Positions 8,671 through 17,544 of a stretch of 64,000 bases of DNA are shown here, in pieces. Numbering within the stretch: position 1 is the stretch's first letter; each line of letters begins with the position of its first letter. The notes beneath the pieces were generated by a model that had not been told where the DNA came from, made no database searches, and worked only from the letters and a program-made list of their open reading frames with translations. The position numbers and the translations under genes were made by a program. The stretch is from positions 392,509 to 456,508 of the forward strand of contig NZ_JASKLR010000004.1 of the NCBI RefSeq assembly GCF_030124325.1, written 5' to 3'. The DNA is from Sinorhizobium sp. 8-89 (GTDB taxonomy: Bacteria; Pseudomonadota; Alphaproteobacteria; Rhizobiales; Rhizobiaceae).

Positions 8671-9624
8671 TCAGTACTCGAAGTTAACCATCTTGTAGAG
8701 AATGACATTTCCGATAGCCATAATCACCAGCAGGCCCGCAGCGATCGTGCCTCCGTAGCCACTCTCCCAAACCGGGTCGAAATAGGTCGGAGAAAGCAAC
8801 TTGATCATAGCGTAGAGAAGAAACGGATACATTGACATGAAGATCGCCGTGATCCGCCCTTCCGAGGAGATTGCCCTGACCTTCGCCTTCAACATCGACC
8901 GGTCACGCAACGTCTTCGAGAGGTTCTGCAGGATCTCGACGAGATTGCCGCCGGTTCCGGCCTGGACGCTCAGCGAGATGGCGAGCAGATTGAGGTCTTC
9001 CACCCCCACCCGGTCATTGAGGTTCATGAGCGCATCATCGAGCGTGACGCCATAGGTCAGCTCGTCCGACAGTAGGCCGAACTCCGTTCCAATCGGATCG
9101 GGCATCTCGCGCGCTACCAGCGAGATCGCCGCCGGCAAAGGATGCCCTGCCGCAAGGCTCCGGTTGGCAACGTCGAGCGCCTCGGGAAGCTTCTCGGCGA
9201 ATTTGCGTATGCGCTTGGCGCGCACCCGCCAGACGATGAGCACGGGCACGAGAAGGAACACCGCAAGGAAGATCGGAATCCGGACCAATGTGCTCGGAAC
9301 GAGAAATTGGAGGAGAAGCCAGACGACGAGGGCGCCGGCGACGGCATAAAGGGCAAACCGCTTCCCATCGAACTTGATGCCGGACTGCACGTAGTACTGC
9401 CTCAGCCGCTGCATCAACGGCAGCGATCGCCACTCATTGTCCGCACCGCGCTGCTTCAGCATTTCGCGGTAGGTCTCGCGATGATTCTCGCTCGCCGCGA
9501 GCAGGCTCAGACGGTCGTTCACCGCCCTGTGACGTTCGGACGTCCGGAAGTAACTGCGCAGCAGCGCTTCCACAAACACCAGCGCCGCGACGAATACGGC
9601 CGCGTAGAGCAGGATCAGGGTCAT
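8671..9624 (-). CDS. tadB: TadB inner-membrane platform protein of the Flp pilus
   Basis: This 317-residue protein has one N-terminal membrane segment, a central pair (residues about 95-130) and a C-terminal pair, with the T2SS-F domain containing KLPEALDVANRSLAAGHPLP and LLAISLSVQAGTGGNLVEIL. These features are typical of TadB, partner of TadC. The start ATG overlaps the cpaF stop by four bases (ATGA), which implies translational coupling in the operon. Confidence 0.92.
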   Translation of the reverse strand: MTLILLYAAVFVAALVFVEALLRSYFRTSERHRAVNDRLSLLAASENHRETYREMLKQRGADNEWRSLPLMQRLRQYYVQSGIKFDGKRFALYAVAGALVVWLLLQFLVPSTLVRIPIFLAVFLLVPVLIVWRVRAKRIRKFAEKLPEALDVANRSLAAGHPLPAAISLVAREMPDPIGTEFGLLSDELTYGVTLDDALMNLNDRVGVEDLNLLAISLSVQAGTGGNLVEILQNLSKTLRDRSMLKAKVRAISSEGRITAIFMSMYPFLLYAMIKLLSPTYFDPVWESGYGGTIAAGLLVIMAIGNVILYKMVNFEY

Positions 9625-11075
9625 GGCTTGCTGGACCCCGTCTGTAGTGGTTTCCCCGGTTCGAAAATCGCCGGAGGGATGATGATTCCGAGTTCCGCGA
9701 ATTCCTCGACGAAGCGCGGGCGCAAGCCGGTGGCTCGGAACTCGCCGTGGATGCGGCCGTTCTCGTCCGTCCCGATCTTTTTGAAGCGCATGATTTCCTG
9801 CATCTGCACGACCTCGCCCTCCATGCCGGTGATCTCGGAAACCGAGACGACCTTGCGGCTGCCGTCGTTCAAGCGCTGCACCTGGACGATGAGCGAGATC
9901 GCGGACGAGATCTGCGATCGGACACTCAGCTGCGACATCGGCATACCCGCCATGCCGACCATCTGCTCGAGCCGGCTGACCGCATCGCGCGGGGTGTTAG
10001 CGTGAATGGTCGTCATCGATCCTTCGTGACCGGTGTTCATCGCCTGGAGCATGTCGAAGGCCTCCTCGCCGCGTACCTCGCCGACGATGATGCGGTCGGG
10101 CCGCATGCGAAGCGCGTTTTTCAGGAGTTCGCGCTGGCGGACCTCGTTCCGGCCGTCAAGCGTCGGCGGCCTGGTTTCCATCCGCCCGACATGCGGCTGC
10201 TGGAGCTGCAGTTCGGCGGCGTCTTCGATCGTGATCAACCGCTCCCTCGACGAAATCTGCGAGGAAAGCGCGTTGAGCAGCGTCGTCTTGCCCGAACCGG
10301 TACCGCCTGAGATGATCATCGACACCCTGCCCTTGACCGCCGCGCTCAGGAGAATGCGCATCGCATCCGCCATCGCGCCATATTCGACGAGACGCTCCAG
10401 CGTCAGCGGCTTGCGGGTAAACTTGCGGATCGAGACGAGCGGCCCGTCGACCGAGATCGGCCTGATGGCGACGTTGACACGCGAGCCGTCCTTGAGGCGA
10501 GCGTCGACCATGGGCGTTGCTTCGTCCACACGGCGGCCGACGGCCGAGACGATCTTGTTGATCACCCTGAGCAGGTGGTCCTCGTCCTTGAAGCGAACCG
10601 CCGTGCTTTCGAGCTGGCCGCGTCGCTCGACGTAGACGCTGTTGTGACCGTTGATGAGGATATCGGCCACCGACTCGTCCGCCAGCAGCGGCTCGATCGG
10701 CCCGAGGCCGAGCATCTCGTCGGTGATGTCACGAACCAGATCGTTGATTTCCCTGGCATTCAAGGGAGAGTTGTTCCGGCGGATATAATCCTTCACCAGC
10801 GGCCGGATTTCGGTGGCGATCTCCTCGTCGTCAAGCGTATCGAGAATGCCGAGATTGATGTGGTCCAGAAGATGGCGATGCAGGTTGACCCGCTCTGAAA
10901 CCATATCCAGGCCGAGCGGCGATTCCTCCTTGACCGCAGTCGTCGCCTGGGCAGCCGCCACGTTTGGCGCAGGCGCAAACGCGGCCGCATCGTTGGAGGC
11001 AATGTCTGCAACGTGCTGGCGCTCCACGCCTTGCAGTGGCTGCTTGTAAAAGCGTCCTATGAACCCGTTCGCCAT
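9621..11075 (-). CDS. cpaF: CpaF/TadA secretion ATPase of the Flp pilus
   Basis: This 484-residue ATPase of the VirB11/GspE family has Walker A ISGGTGSGKTTLLNAL, Asp box LITIEDAAELQLQQPHVGR, Walker B RMRPDRIIVGEVRGEEAFD and His box GHEGSMTTIHANTPRD. Before it lies the N-terminal domain with EPLLADESVADILINGHNSV. It is the cytoplasmic hexamer that powers Flp pilin polymerisation. All catalytic boxes are intact. It follows the L,D-transpeptidase gene by 19 bases and overlaps tadB by four bases. Confidence 0.95.
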   Translation of the reverse strand: MANGFIGRFYKQPLQGVERQHVADIASNDAAAFAPAPNVAAAQATTAVKEESPLGLDMVSERVNLHRHLLDHINLGILDTLDDEEIATEIRPLVKDYIRRNNSPLNAREINDLVRDITDEMLGLGPIEPLLADESVADILINGHNSVYVERRGQLESTAVRFKDEDHLLRVINKIVSAVGRRVDEATPMVDARLKDGSRVNVAIRPISVDGPLVSIRKFTRKPLTLERLVEYGAMADAMRILLSAAVKGRVSMIISGGTGSGKTTLLNALSSQISSRERLITIEDAAELQLQQPHVGRMETRPPTLDGRNEVRQRELLKNALRMRPDRIIVGEVRGEEAFDMLQAMNTGHEGSMTTIHANTPRDAVSRLEQMVGMAGMPMSQLSVRSQISSAISLIVQVQRLNDGSRKVVSVSEITGMEGEVVQMQEIMRFKKIGTDENGRIHGEFRATGLRPRFVEEFAELGIIIPPAIFEPGKPLQTGSSKP

Positions 11076-11094
11076 CAGCCCTTCCCCCTTCCAA

Positions 11095-11634
11095 CTATTT
11101 CACAACAACCGTGGCGCCGATCCGCACCCGGTCATAGAGATCGATGACGTCGGCATTGCTCATGCGGAAGCAGCCGGAGGACGCAAAATCGCCAACTGTC
11201 GACTGGTCGTTCGTCCCGTGAATGCGATAGAGCGTGTCGGCATCTCCCCGGTAGAGATAGATCCCGCGGGCACCCATTGGATTGAACGGCCCGGCCGGCA
11301 CGAGTTCCGGGAGCCCCGGCGCGCGCGCCTTCATCTCGGCCGGCGGCCGCCAGTCGGGCCACTCTGCCTTGCGGCCGATTTTCACGACGCCGCTCCAGCG
11401 GAAACCGTCGCGGCCGACGCCGATCCTGTAGCGGATTGCCCTGCCACCGGAGAGGACGAGATCGAGTATCCGGCTTTCACTGACGATGACGATCGTGCCG
11501 GCCGGATAGTTCTGCTCGGAGGTAACGGTGACGCCGGTTGCCGGTCCGAGGTTCCGCGGCACTTGCTCGCTTGCGGCCGCCCCGTGCAGCCAAAACGCGA
11601 GCCCGAAGGCGACCGTTGCAAACACCGCCCGCAT
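11095..11634 (-). CDS. L,D-transpeptidase (YkuD domain), periplasmic, inside the tad operon
   Basis: With the ATG at 11634 the protein is 179 residues and starts MRAVFATVAFGLAFWLHG, a good signal peptide. The YkuD domain follows, ending with the catalytic signature HGTNDQST...SSGCFRM, which holds the active His and Cys. Such enzymes form 3-3 cross-links in peptidoglycan or attach proteins to it. An ATG at 11700 overlaps the cpaE stop (ATGA) and would add 22 basic residues, so the true start is open. GAGGAGGG precedes 11634. Its position between cpaE and cpaF suggests wall remodelling for pilus passage or anchoring (inference). Confidence 0.85.
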   Translation of the reverse strand: MRAVFATVAFGLAFWLHGAAASEQVPRNLGPATGVTVTSEQNYPAGTIVIVSESRILDLVLSGGRAIRYRIGVGRDGFRWSGVVKIGRKAEWPDWRPPAEMKARAPGLPELVPAGPFNPMGARGIYLYRGDADTLYRIHGTNDQSTVGDFASSGCFRMSNADVIDLYDRVRIGATVVVK

Positions 11635-11696
11635 CCTCCGGCACCCTCCTCTCTCGCCGCACCGCCGCCGCGGTACATTCCTGTGCGCGCCTGCGT

Positions 11697-12839
11697 TCAT
11701 CGGACGAGCGCTCCGAGTTTGCCGACGGCCTTGCAGAAGCGCGAACGCGCATTCACCTCGACCGGCAGCACGCCGCGGTTGACGGCCTCGCTCAGCGTGT
11801 CCCAGTCATAGGCGACGACATGCGCGTGGGTTTCCTTGAAAATCCTGTCGGCCTGTTCCCGGCGCACCCCAAGGCTGAAGAGCTTGGTGCGGTACTTGTT
11901 GATGACGACGAAGATCGAGTCCGAACTGCCGCGCAGGCGCACCAGATTGAGGTAGAGTTCCTTGGCCTGGTGCAGCGCGGGAATGGTCATTTCCGTGACG
12001 ATGGTGATGCTGTTGACCGATCCCAGCACCTCGTCCTTCCAGGGCGTGCTGTAGTAAGGGATATCGAGGACCGTCTGGTCGCTTTCGAATGCCGCGACAT
12101 CGAGCATGCGCAATACCAGTTCGGCCCCCTTCGGCGACAAAAGGACCGATGGCTGCTTGAACGACAGCAGCGAAAAGCCGCCGGAATGGCGCTTGCGTAC
12201 GAGATCGATGAATTCGAGATCGACGCGCGATGGATTGGCGATGACCGGCATCAGGTCATAGTCATTGACGAGGTTGAGGTAATAGCCGAGCGACCCGGAC
12301 GAGAAGTCCATGTCGAACAGATCGACGCGCGGCGACGAATTTTTCGTGGGCTGAGCCAGCACGTGCGCGAGCGAGGATGCGATCACGCTCGCTCCCGCCC
12401 CGCCGACGGCCGAGACGACGGCATGGACGCGGCTGTCGCTCGCGCCCGCCGTCGGCGCGTGCGTCGAGATCATGTCGATCAGCACGCGGCGTTCCAGCGG
12501 TTTCTTCAGCCAGTCATTGCCGTTGAGGCGGAAGAGCAGCCGCAGCTTGTCGTCCGGCAAATCTTCCGAGACGACGATGAGCGGAATGTTGCGGTGGCCG
12601 GCACGGAAAGAAAAGAGCTCCGGCTGGTTCAGCATGTCGCCGTTGTCGACATCGAGCACGATCAGATCGAACTGCGCCGGATCGAGGCGCCCCTTTTCGC
12701 CGAACGCCTTCAGCGCCAGATGACGCACATCGTAGCGGGAAAGCGATCCGAACGTATCGAGCATGAAGCTCGCAGCCGCCGCGTCGTCGGAAAGAACAAG
12801 GATCTTGGTGGACGCTACGAAGTTCATATGGGCTGTCAT
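11697..12839 (-). CDS. cpaE: CpaE/TadZ polar-localisation ATPase-like protein
   Basis: This 380-residue protein has an N-terminal receiver-like domain (residues about 10-125, FDLIVLDVDNGDML) and a C-terminal ParA/MinD-like domain (about 135-380). The deviant Walker motif reads VVSAVGGAGASV near 141-152, so the lysines of the usual KGGxGKT are replaced. Downstream the DLFDMDFSSGSLGYYLNL and VINKYRTKL elements are typical of TadZ. The family places the Tad machine at the cell pole. The loss of the lysine suggests altered nucleotide binding or a structural role. It precedes the L,D-transpeptidase with a possible four-base overlap. Confidence 0.88.
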   Translation of the reverse strand: MTAHMNFVASTKILVLSDDAAAASFMLDTFGSLSRYDVRHLALKAFGEKGRLDPAQFDLIVLDVDNGDMLNQPELFSFRAGHRNIPLIVVSEDLPDDKLRLLFRLNGNDWLKKPLERRVLIDMISTHAPTAGASDSRVHAVVSAVGGAGASVIASSLAHVLAQPTKNSSPRVDLFDMDFSSGSLGYYLNLVNDYDLMPVIANPSRVDLEFIDLVRKRHSGGFSLLSFKQPSVLLSPKGAELVLRMLDVAAFESDQTVLDIPYYSTPWKDEVLGSVNSITIVTEMTIPALHQAKELYLNLVRLRGSSDSIFVVINKYRTKLFSLGVRREQADRIFKETHAHVVAYDWDTLSEAVNRGVLPVEVNARSRFCKAVGKLGALVR

Positions 12840-12866
12840 CTCGCTTCCCCACGCAATATCAAGGGC

Positions 12867-13490
12867 TCAGCAGGTTGAGCATGTTTTCAAGTCTTCGGTC
12901 GTGATCGTCACCGGGTGGGCGGGTATGGTAATGTCATTGAGGCCGAGCAGGCCGCCGAGGACGGGAAGATCGAAGGTGACGTCGCGCACTTCCAGGCGCA
13001 TGGTCAGTACCGGCCCATTCGGCCGCCCCCAGTAACCGAGACCGGAGCGCTGATAAGTAACCACCAGGTTCTCCGGCTGGATGCGCCAGTTGAGATCGCA
13101 GATGCCAGGGCGCGGATCGCCGGCCGTGCCGCAAACACCGTCGCTTCCCTTGACAATCCGGCTAAGTTCCGCGCTGCAGTTGGCAAGAGCCGGCCCACAA
13201 GTCGACGCGATTGTCGCATTGTTCGGCGCGGCCTTGCCGTTATCCAGCGGATTGGCTGCACTAATGGGGAAAGCTGTGTCGAAGTTCGAGGTCAACGGAT
13301 CGGATACGGCCGCGAGCCGCGCGCCATATTGCAGCGCCTTCACAGTCTGGTTCCACTGCGACATGGCATAGCCGAACTCGACAAAGGCGGCGAAGATCAG
13401 GATCACGATCGGGAACGTCAGCAGCGCCTCAACAAGACTGACGCCGCGCGTATCCTGGCAGAACGAGACGAGGGTCCGGAAGATCACCAT
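12867..13490 (-). CDS. TadE/TadF-like minor pseudopilin
   Basis: This 207-residue protein has the TadE signature at its N-terminus: TRGVSLVEALLTFPIVILIF, with a Gly before the hydrophobic stretch and Glu at the +5-like position expected for prepilin-peptidase processing. The remainder is secreted, carries several cysteines (CGPALANC, GVCGTAG, a C-terminal CSTC) and ends in a globular region. TadE/F proteins are pseudopilins matured by the cpaA/tadV-type peptidase. It overlaps the preceding tadE gene by seven bases. Confidence 0.82.
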   Translation of the reverse strand: MVIFRTLVSFCQDTRGVSLVEALLTFPIVILIFAAFVEFGYAMSQWNQTVKALQYGARLAAVSDPLTSNFDTAFPISAANPLDNGKAAPNNATIASTCGPALANCSAELSRIVKGSDGVCGTAGDPRPGICDLNWRIQPENLVVTYQRSGLGYWGRPNGPVLTMRLEVRDVTFDLPVLGGLLGLNDITIPAHPVTITTEDLKTCSTC

Positions 13491-13966
13491 CCGATATACC
13501 TCTCTTCATGGGAGGACGTGATCGTGATCGCACCGATACCGAGCCCGGAGAACAACGGAGAGGTTTCGTAAAGGTGTGCCGTCGCAATGGTGATCGTGCC
13601 GTCGGCGCTGACCGGTGTTACGGTGATGTCGGCGAGGCTGGGTCCCCAACCGCGAACCCGCAGGGGGGCGTTTGCCGCAGGGCTCTGCGTCCCATAGAAG
13701 GCGATCAGTTTCGCGGTTGCTTCGGTACAGTTCGCCGTATAGGTCGGCGAGGTCGGCCGACAGCGCGACAGGTAGCGTCCGGCGTCGCGCAGGCCCGCGT
13801 CGATCTGCATGCGCTCCCAGAAGATATTGCCGAACTCGAGAATGCCGGCCGTAAAGAGCGTCACGAAAGGCACCACCGCCAGTGCCTCGACAAGCACCGC
13901 GCCGTCCTCCCCTCGCCAGAAGGCGGATCGAAGCTGAAGCGGCAGTATGTTTGCCAGCGTGATCAT
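13484..13966 (-). CDS. tadE: TadE-like minor pseudopilin
   Basis: This 160-residue protein has the motif EDGAVLVEALAVVPFVTLFT near residues 20-39, matching the TadE/TadG leader (Gly, then hydrophobic helix with Glu). The helix continues into FGNIFWERMQIDAGLRDAGR, as in most TadE proteins. The periplasmic remainder contains two cysteines. Its ATG overlaps the tadG stop by four bases (ATGA). It would be processed by the prepilin peptidase and act in Flp pilus assembly. Confidence 0.88.
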   Translation of the reverse strand: MITLANILPLQLRSAFWRGEDGAVLVEALAVVPFVTLFTAGILEFGNIFWERMQIDAGLRDAGRYLSRCRPTSPTYTANCTEATAKLIAFYGTQSPAANAPLRVRGWGPSLADITVTPVSADGTITIATAHLYETSPLFSGLGIGAITITSSHEERYIGW

Positions 13967-15564
13967 CGGACCAGCTCCGCTTCTTCGCGCAGGAACTCAT
14001 CGAGCGTACCGCGGCCGCCTCTGCCGGTAATGTCGATCATTTCCAGCGAGAGATAGCGTTCGCCGCTGTCAGCTATTGCGGGCTTGGTCAGGAACATGCG
14101 GGCGAAGGCAATTGCCCTCGTATCCACGCTGTGTCCCGTCAAGCGACCGGCATTGTATTCTTCCTTGCAATTGACAACGGCAGCAAAGATCTCGCGACGA
14201 TCGCCGTATTCGCTGGCGGTGTAGTTAGAAAGAGCCGGTCCGCTATAGCATTGGCCACCCGTCAATGGCGCGCCTGTCTCACCATTCGCGGAGGCGTCGC
14301 CGATCCGCGCGGGATTTGCGAGCTCGTAACGATAGACATCGTAAGCCGAAGGCTGCGACGGCGAGCCGGCTGGCGATGGATAGCTCGAATAATTGCTCAG
14401 AATATCGCTTACCGTGGCGGTCGCCATCCCAGGATGCGCGACGCCCCAGTAGGTGCCGTACTGCCAATTGTTGCCGGTGCTGATCTTACCGCCCGTGAGA
14501 GAGCTCATGGCGGCACCATAACCGAGGGGCACGGCCTGTGCGGTATCGCCAACCGTGCTACCTGACATGACCGGGTCGTAGTCGCCGCAGATCTTGTTGG
14601 CACCGCCCGTCTGCGATTGCGCGGACCGCACGTTTCGGGCCGGGCGGTAGCGACCGTCGTTGCGCGCGTTCCCGAACGAGCCGGAATAAAGGCCGAAGCG
14701 CGTGTTGAGGCCGGCTTCCACGGGACCGGCATTGGCACCCGTCTTGGTTTCCAGTGCGTCCCGCTCGTAGCATACACCGGGCGAGCCCGTGGCCAATGCC
14801 TCGGCAAGCACGTTCGCCCCATTCCCATAGGTCGCAAGGAACCCGAAATTGCCCGGCCCCGGAGAGCTGGAGGATGTGCTGTGTAGCTCGATCTGCACTC
14901 CGTAAAGGGCGCCGGCGGCGAAATTCGTGTGCAGCGCCTCGGCGGCCGCCGCACCATTATTTCCAGAGGGGTCTTCGAAAGGGTTGCAGATATAGATCGG
15001 CGTCACGTCGCAGGCGCTTGCCCGGTAGACGGCTACCGCTTCGGCGGAAACGTTGATCGTATCGCGGTTGAGGCCGACGGGAATTGGAAAGATCGTCGTC
15101 ATCGCGTGGTCTTTGGCGACGACCCGGGCATAGGATGCCTCATGGGGATCCGTCGTCACCATCGCCGCGGTGATCGGATCGTCATCGTCAGCCGGAATTT
15201 CCTTGAGATAGGTGACCGTGACCGTGCTTCCGGCATCGTTGCCCGCATCGTAGACGACCGTGATGTGCGAGCCGAGCGACATTCCGGTCCCGCCGCCGCT
15301 GAAGGCGGCGCCGTTTGTGAGCGTCTCGATCGCGGCATCGGCCCGGTCGATCGCGTCGTCGCGGCCGTCGAGCTCGCGCGCGCCGGCGAGGGCCATGGCG
15401 TCGACTGCATTCTGAAGGTCGGTGTGAAGATTGCCCGTGCGCCCGACGTCGATAACAAGCAGCGACAGGCCGAGCAGGAGCGGCATGGAAATCAGCGTCA
15501 AGACGATGACGTAGCCACGATGATCGTCCCAGAACCGTTTGATAGCCCCGTTCAACATTGACAT
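13963..15564 (-). CDS. tadG: TadG-like pilus assembly protein
   Basis: This 533-residue protein has the TadG N-terminus: a short basic stretch, then DHRGYVIVLTLISMPLLLGL and DVGRTGNLHTDLQNAVDAMA, the conserved TadG/Flp helix that anchors the protein in the inner membrane. The large periplasmic part is rich in Gly, Ser and Asn and has several paired cysteines (CDVTPIYIC, CYERD, CGDYDP, CYSGP, NCKEEY). No classical VWA metal site is obvious. It sits between the small lipoprotein and tadE and probably couples the machine to the envelope. Confidence 0.85.
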   Translation of the reverse strand: MSMLNGAIKRFWDDHRGYVIVLTLISMPLLLGLSLLVIDVGRTGNLHTDLQNAVDAMALAGARELDGRDDAIDRADAAIETLTNGAAFSGGGTGMSLGSHITVVYDAGNDAGSTVTVTYLKEIPADDDDPITAAMVTTDPHEASYARVVAKDHAMTTIFPIPVGLNRDTINVSAEAVAVYRASACDVTPIYICNPFEDPSGNNGAAAAEALHTNFAAGALYGVQIELHSTSSSSPGPGNFGFLATYGNGANVLAEALATGSPGVCYERDALETKTGANAGPVEAGLNTRFGLYSGSFGNARNDGRYRPARNVRSAQSQTGGANKICGDYDPVMSGSTVGDTAQAVPLGYGAAMSSLTGGKISTGNNWQYGTYWGVAHPGMATATVSDILSNYSSYPSPAGSPSQPSAYDVYRYELANPARIGDASANGETGAPLTGGQCYSGPALSNYTASEYGDRREIFAAVVNCKEEYNAGRLTGHSVDTRAIAFARMFLTKPAIADSGERYLSLEMIDITGRGGRGTLDEFLREEAELVR

Positions 15565-15653
15565 GCCCCCCGGTCGCGGCGGCCCTCTATCGCCGCGACA
15601 TACTGTTTCTATGGTATTCCCTCCCGGCGCCGCTGCCGTTTACGCTTGTCGCG

Positions 15654-15995
15654 TCATTGCCCGCTTCCCGCTCCGCCGCCGGATGCCGCTCCGTTCGTTC
15701 CCGCAGGCGGCGTGGCCATGGGCAGGATCACCGCGGCCGGCGGCGGCGCGCTGGTCGGCGCACTGCCCTGATAGCTGCGGATCGCCCGATGGATCACCTT
15801 GCCGTCGCTAGCGATCTGCGTGTTCTGCGCCACCCTCGGGAAAGGCTCCTGTATGTGAATGCCCTTGTTGGCTTCGGCGGCATTGCCAAGCCCGAAGGTG
15901 ATCGAGTCGCGATGGTTCATGTAGTCGGCGCAGCCTGAGAGAAGGCTTGCGGCGGCGACGATCAGGAAGGCGCGCTTATCTCTTGGCAACGGCAA
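15654..15995 (-). CDS. Small lipoprotein of the tad locus (TTG start)
   Basis: A lipobox SLLSGC lies near residue 21 if translation starts at the TTG at 15995, which has GGGAGG five bases upstream and gives a normal signal peptide (PLPRDKRAFLIVAAASLLSG). ATG codons at 16010 and 16031 are further inside the cpaC coding region and give an odd, extended leader. The mature part includes HRDSITFGLGNAAEANKGIH and then a Pro/Ala/Gly-rich tail, total about 113 residues. It occupies the place of cpaD in other alphaproteobacterial loci, but is half its size. Overlap with the cpaC end is 20 bases. An outer-membrane helper of the secretin is likely. Confidence 0.7.
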   Translation of the reverse strand: MPLPRDKRAFLIVAAASLLSGCADYMNHRDSITFGLGNAAEANKGIHIQEPFPRVAQNTQIASDGKVIHRAIRSYQGSAPTSAPPPAAVILPMATPPAGTNGAASGGGAGSGQ

Positions 15996-17472
15996 GTTGG
16001 CCTCCCACATCAAGATCGAGACGGTGGCCATAGGGCCCTTTCACGCCTTCGCCATTGCGGAAGCGCCGCAGCATGTCCTTGTCCACTTCCATGATGCCCA
16101 GCGCGAACAGCTCCCAATCGTTCGACGACCGCGTCTGCTCGAGCGGGCTGTAGAGATCCTCGCCGGGCGAGGCCGGCCGCACAATGTGCGGCGTCACGAC
16201 GATGACGAGGTCGGATTCCCGCTTCAGGAAGCTCGTCGAGCGGAACAGCGCACCAAGAACCGGAATCTGCCCAAGCCCTGGCAATTGCTGGATATCTTTG
16301 GCATTAATCGACTGCAGGAGGCCGGCCATGGCGAAACTCTGGCCGTCGCGCAGTGCGACCGTCGTCCTCGCAGCGCGCGAGATGAAGCCGGGATTACCGT
16401 TGACGTTGATCGATTGATCGATTTCGGAGACTTCCGGCTCGATCCTCAGATTGATGAGCCCGCCGTCGAGCACCACCGGCGTGAAGGTGAGTCGCACGCC
16501 GAATGGGCGGTAATCAGTCTCGGTGGCGACCGTCGCGCCGTTCGCGACCGTCCTCTGGATCGGCACCTCGCCACCGGCATGGAAGCTCGCGGTCTCGCCG
16601 CTCATGGCGATCAGGTTCGGCTGCGCCAGGCGGCGCACCAGCCCCTTCTCCTCAAGCGCATTGATGACCACGTCGATGCGCGTCCCGGAAATCTCCAGCA
16701 CCTTGGCGATGATCTGGCCGAAGGGCTGCATGCCCGTCGCGGCTCCCGCAGCATCCTTGAGATCGAATACCAGCTGATCTTTATCGTTCGTGGTCAAACC
16801 CAGCCGGGGCGACAAGGACCCGAGGCTGCCGTTCTTGCCGTTGCTGCCAGCCCAACCGATGCCAAGGTCGCGGCCGGTCTGGCGCGAGGCCTCGATCACC
16901 CGAACCTCCAGCATCACCTGTTGGGAATCGCTCACCCGCAACTGGTTCAGGACTGGCTCTTCGGAATAGGACTGGGCGATTTCCATCACCCGCTGCAGTT
17001 CGACCGCATCGCGGACCGTACCCGTCAAGCGAATGCGATCGTTGGAATTGAAGACCCGTACCTGCGCCGAAGGCGCGGTCGAGCGGATGGCGGCCGCCAC
17101 TTCGCTGAAATCGCTGGCAACGCGCACATCGATGACGCCGATAAGCTGCTTGTTGTCGTCATAGACCGAGATATTGGTGGCGCCCGGCTGCTTGCCACGG
17201 ATGAAGAGCGACTGGTCGGAGAGTGGCACGACGTCGATCAGATCGGCGCTGCCGATTACCAGATCGCCGAAGGGCTTGCCGGTCCTGATCGTCAGCGTAT
17301 CGTTCGGCGGCAACGTTACGTGCTGGACCGAACCTGTAAGGCTCACGAATTTTTCCTGGGCACTGGCGGGACCGACCGGACTGGGGCCCCAGCAACCATA
17401 TGCAATCACTGCCGCGACTGTCGCCGCAAGGGTTACGGCTCTCGCCGCCCCCCTATTCCTTCCCCTCGACAT
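15976..17472 (-). CDS. cpaC: CpaC/RcpA outer-membrane secretin of the Flp pilus
   Basis: This roughly 498-residue protein has a basic leader and hydrophobic signal segment, an N-terminal pilus-formation domain (VTLPPNDTLTIRTGKPFGDL), a BON-like domain (RIRLTGTVRDAVELQRVMEI) and a C-terminal secretin domain with VRRLAQPNLIAMSGETASF and VVLDGGLINLRIEPEVSEID. It forms the multimeric outer-membrane channel. The ATG at 17472 was preferred to a TTG at 17520, since the latter adds 16 non-signal residues. It follows cpaB by 72 bases and overlaps the lipoprotein gene by 20. Confidence 0.93.
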   Translation of the reverse strand: MSRGRNRGAARAVTLAATVAAVIAYGCWGPSPVGPASAQEKFVSLTGSVQHVTLPPNDTLTIRTGKPFGDLVIGSADLIDVVPLSDQSLFIRGKQPGATNISVYDDNKQLIGVIDVRVASDFSEVAAAIRSTAPSAQVRVFNSNDRIRLTGTVRDAVELQRVMEIAQSYSEEPVLNQLRVSDSQQVMLEVRVIEASRQTGRDLGIGWAGSNGKNGSLGSLSPRLGLTTNDKDQLVFDLKDAAGAATGMQPFGQIIAKVLEISGTRIDVVINALEEKGLVRRLAQPNLIAMSGETASFHAGGEVPIQRTVANGATVATETDYRPFGVRLTFTPVVLDGGLINLRIEPEVSEIDQSINVNGNPGFISRAARTTVALRDGQSFAMAGLLQSINAKDIQQLPGLGQIPVLGALFRSTSFLKRESDLVIVVTPHIVRPASPGEDLYSPLEQTRSSNDWELFALGIMEVDKDMLRRFRNGEGVKGPYGHRLDLDVGGQLAVAKR

Positions 17473-17544
17473 TCCCGCTTTAGCCTCCGCTCCTCGTTCG
17501 GCCGCCACGCCTGCGGGCAAGCCGTATACCCCGCCGCATCCCCG

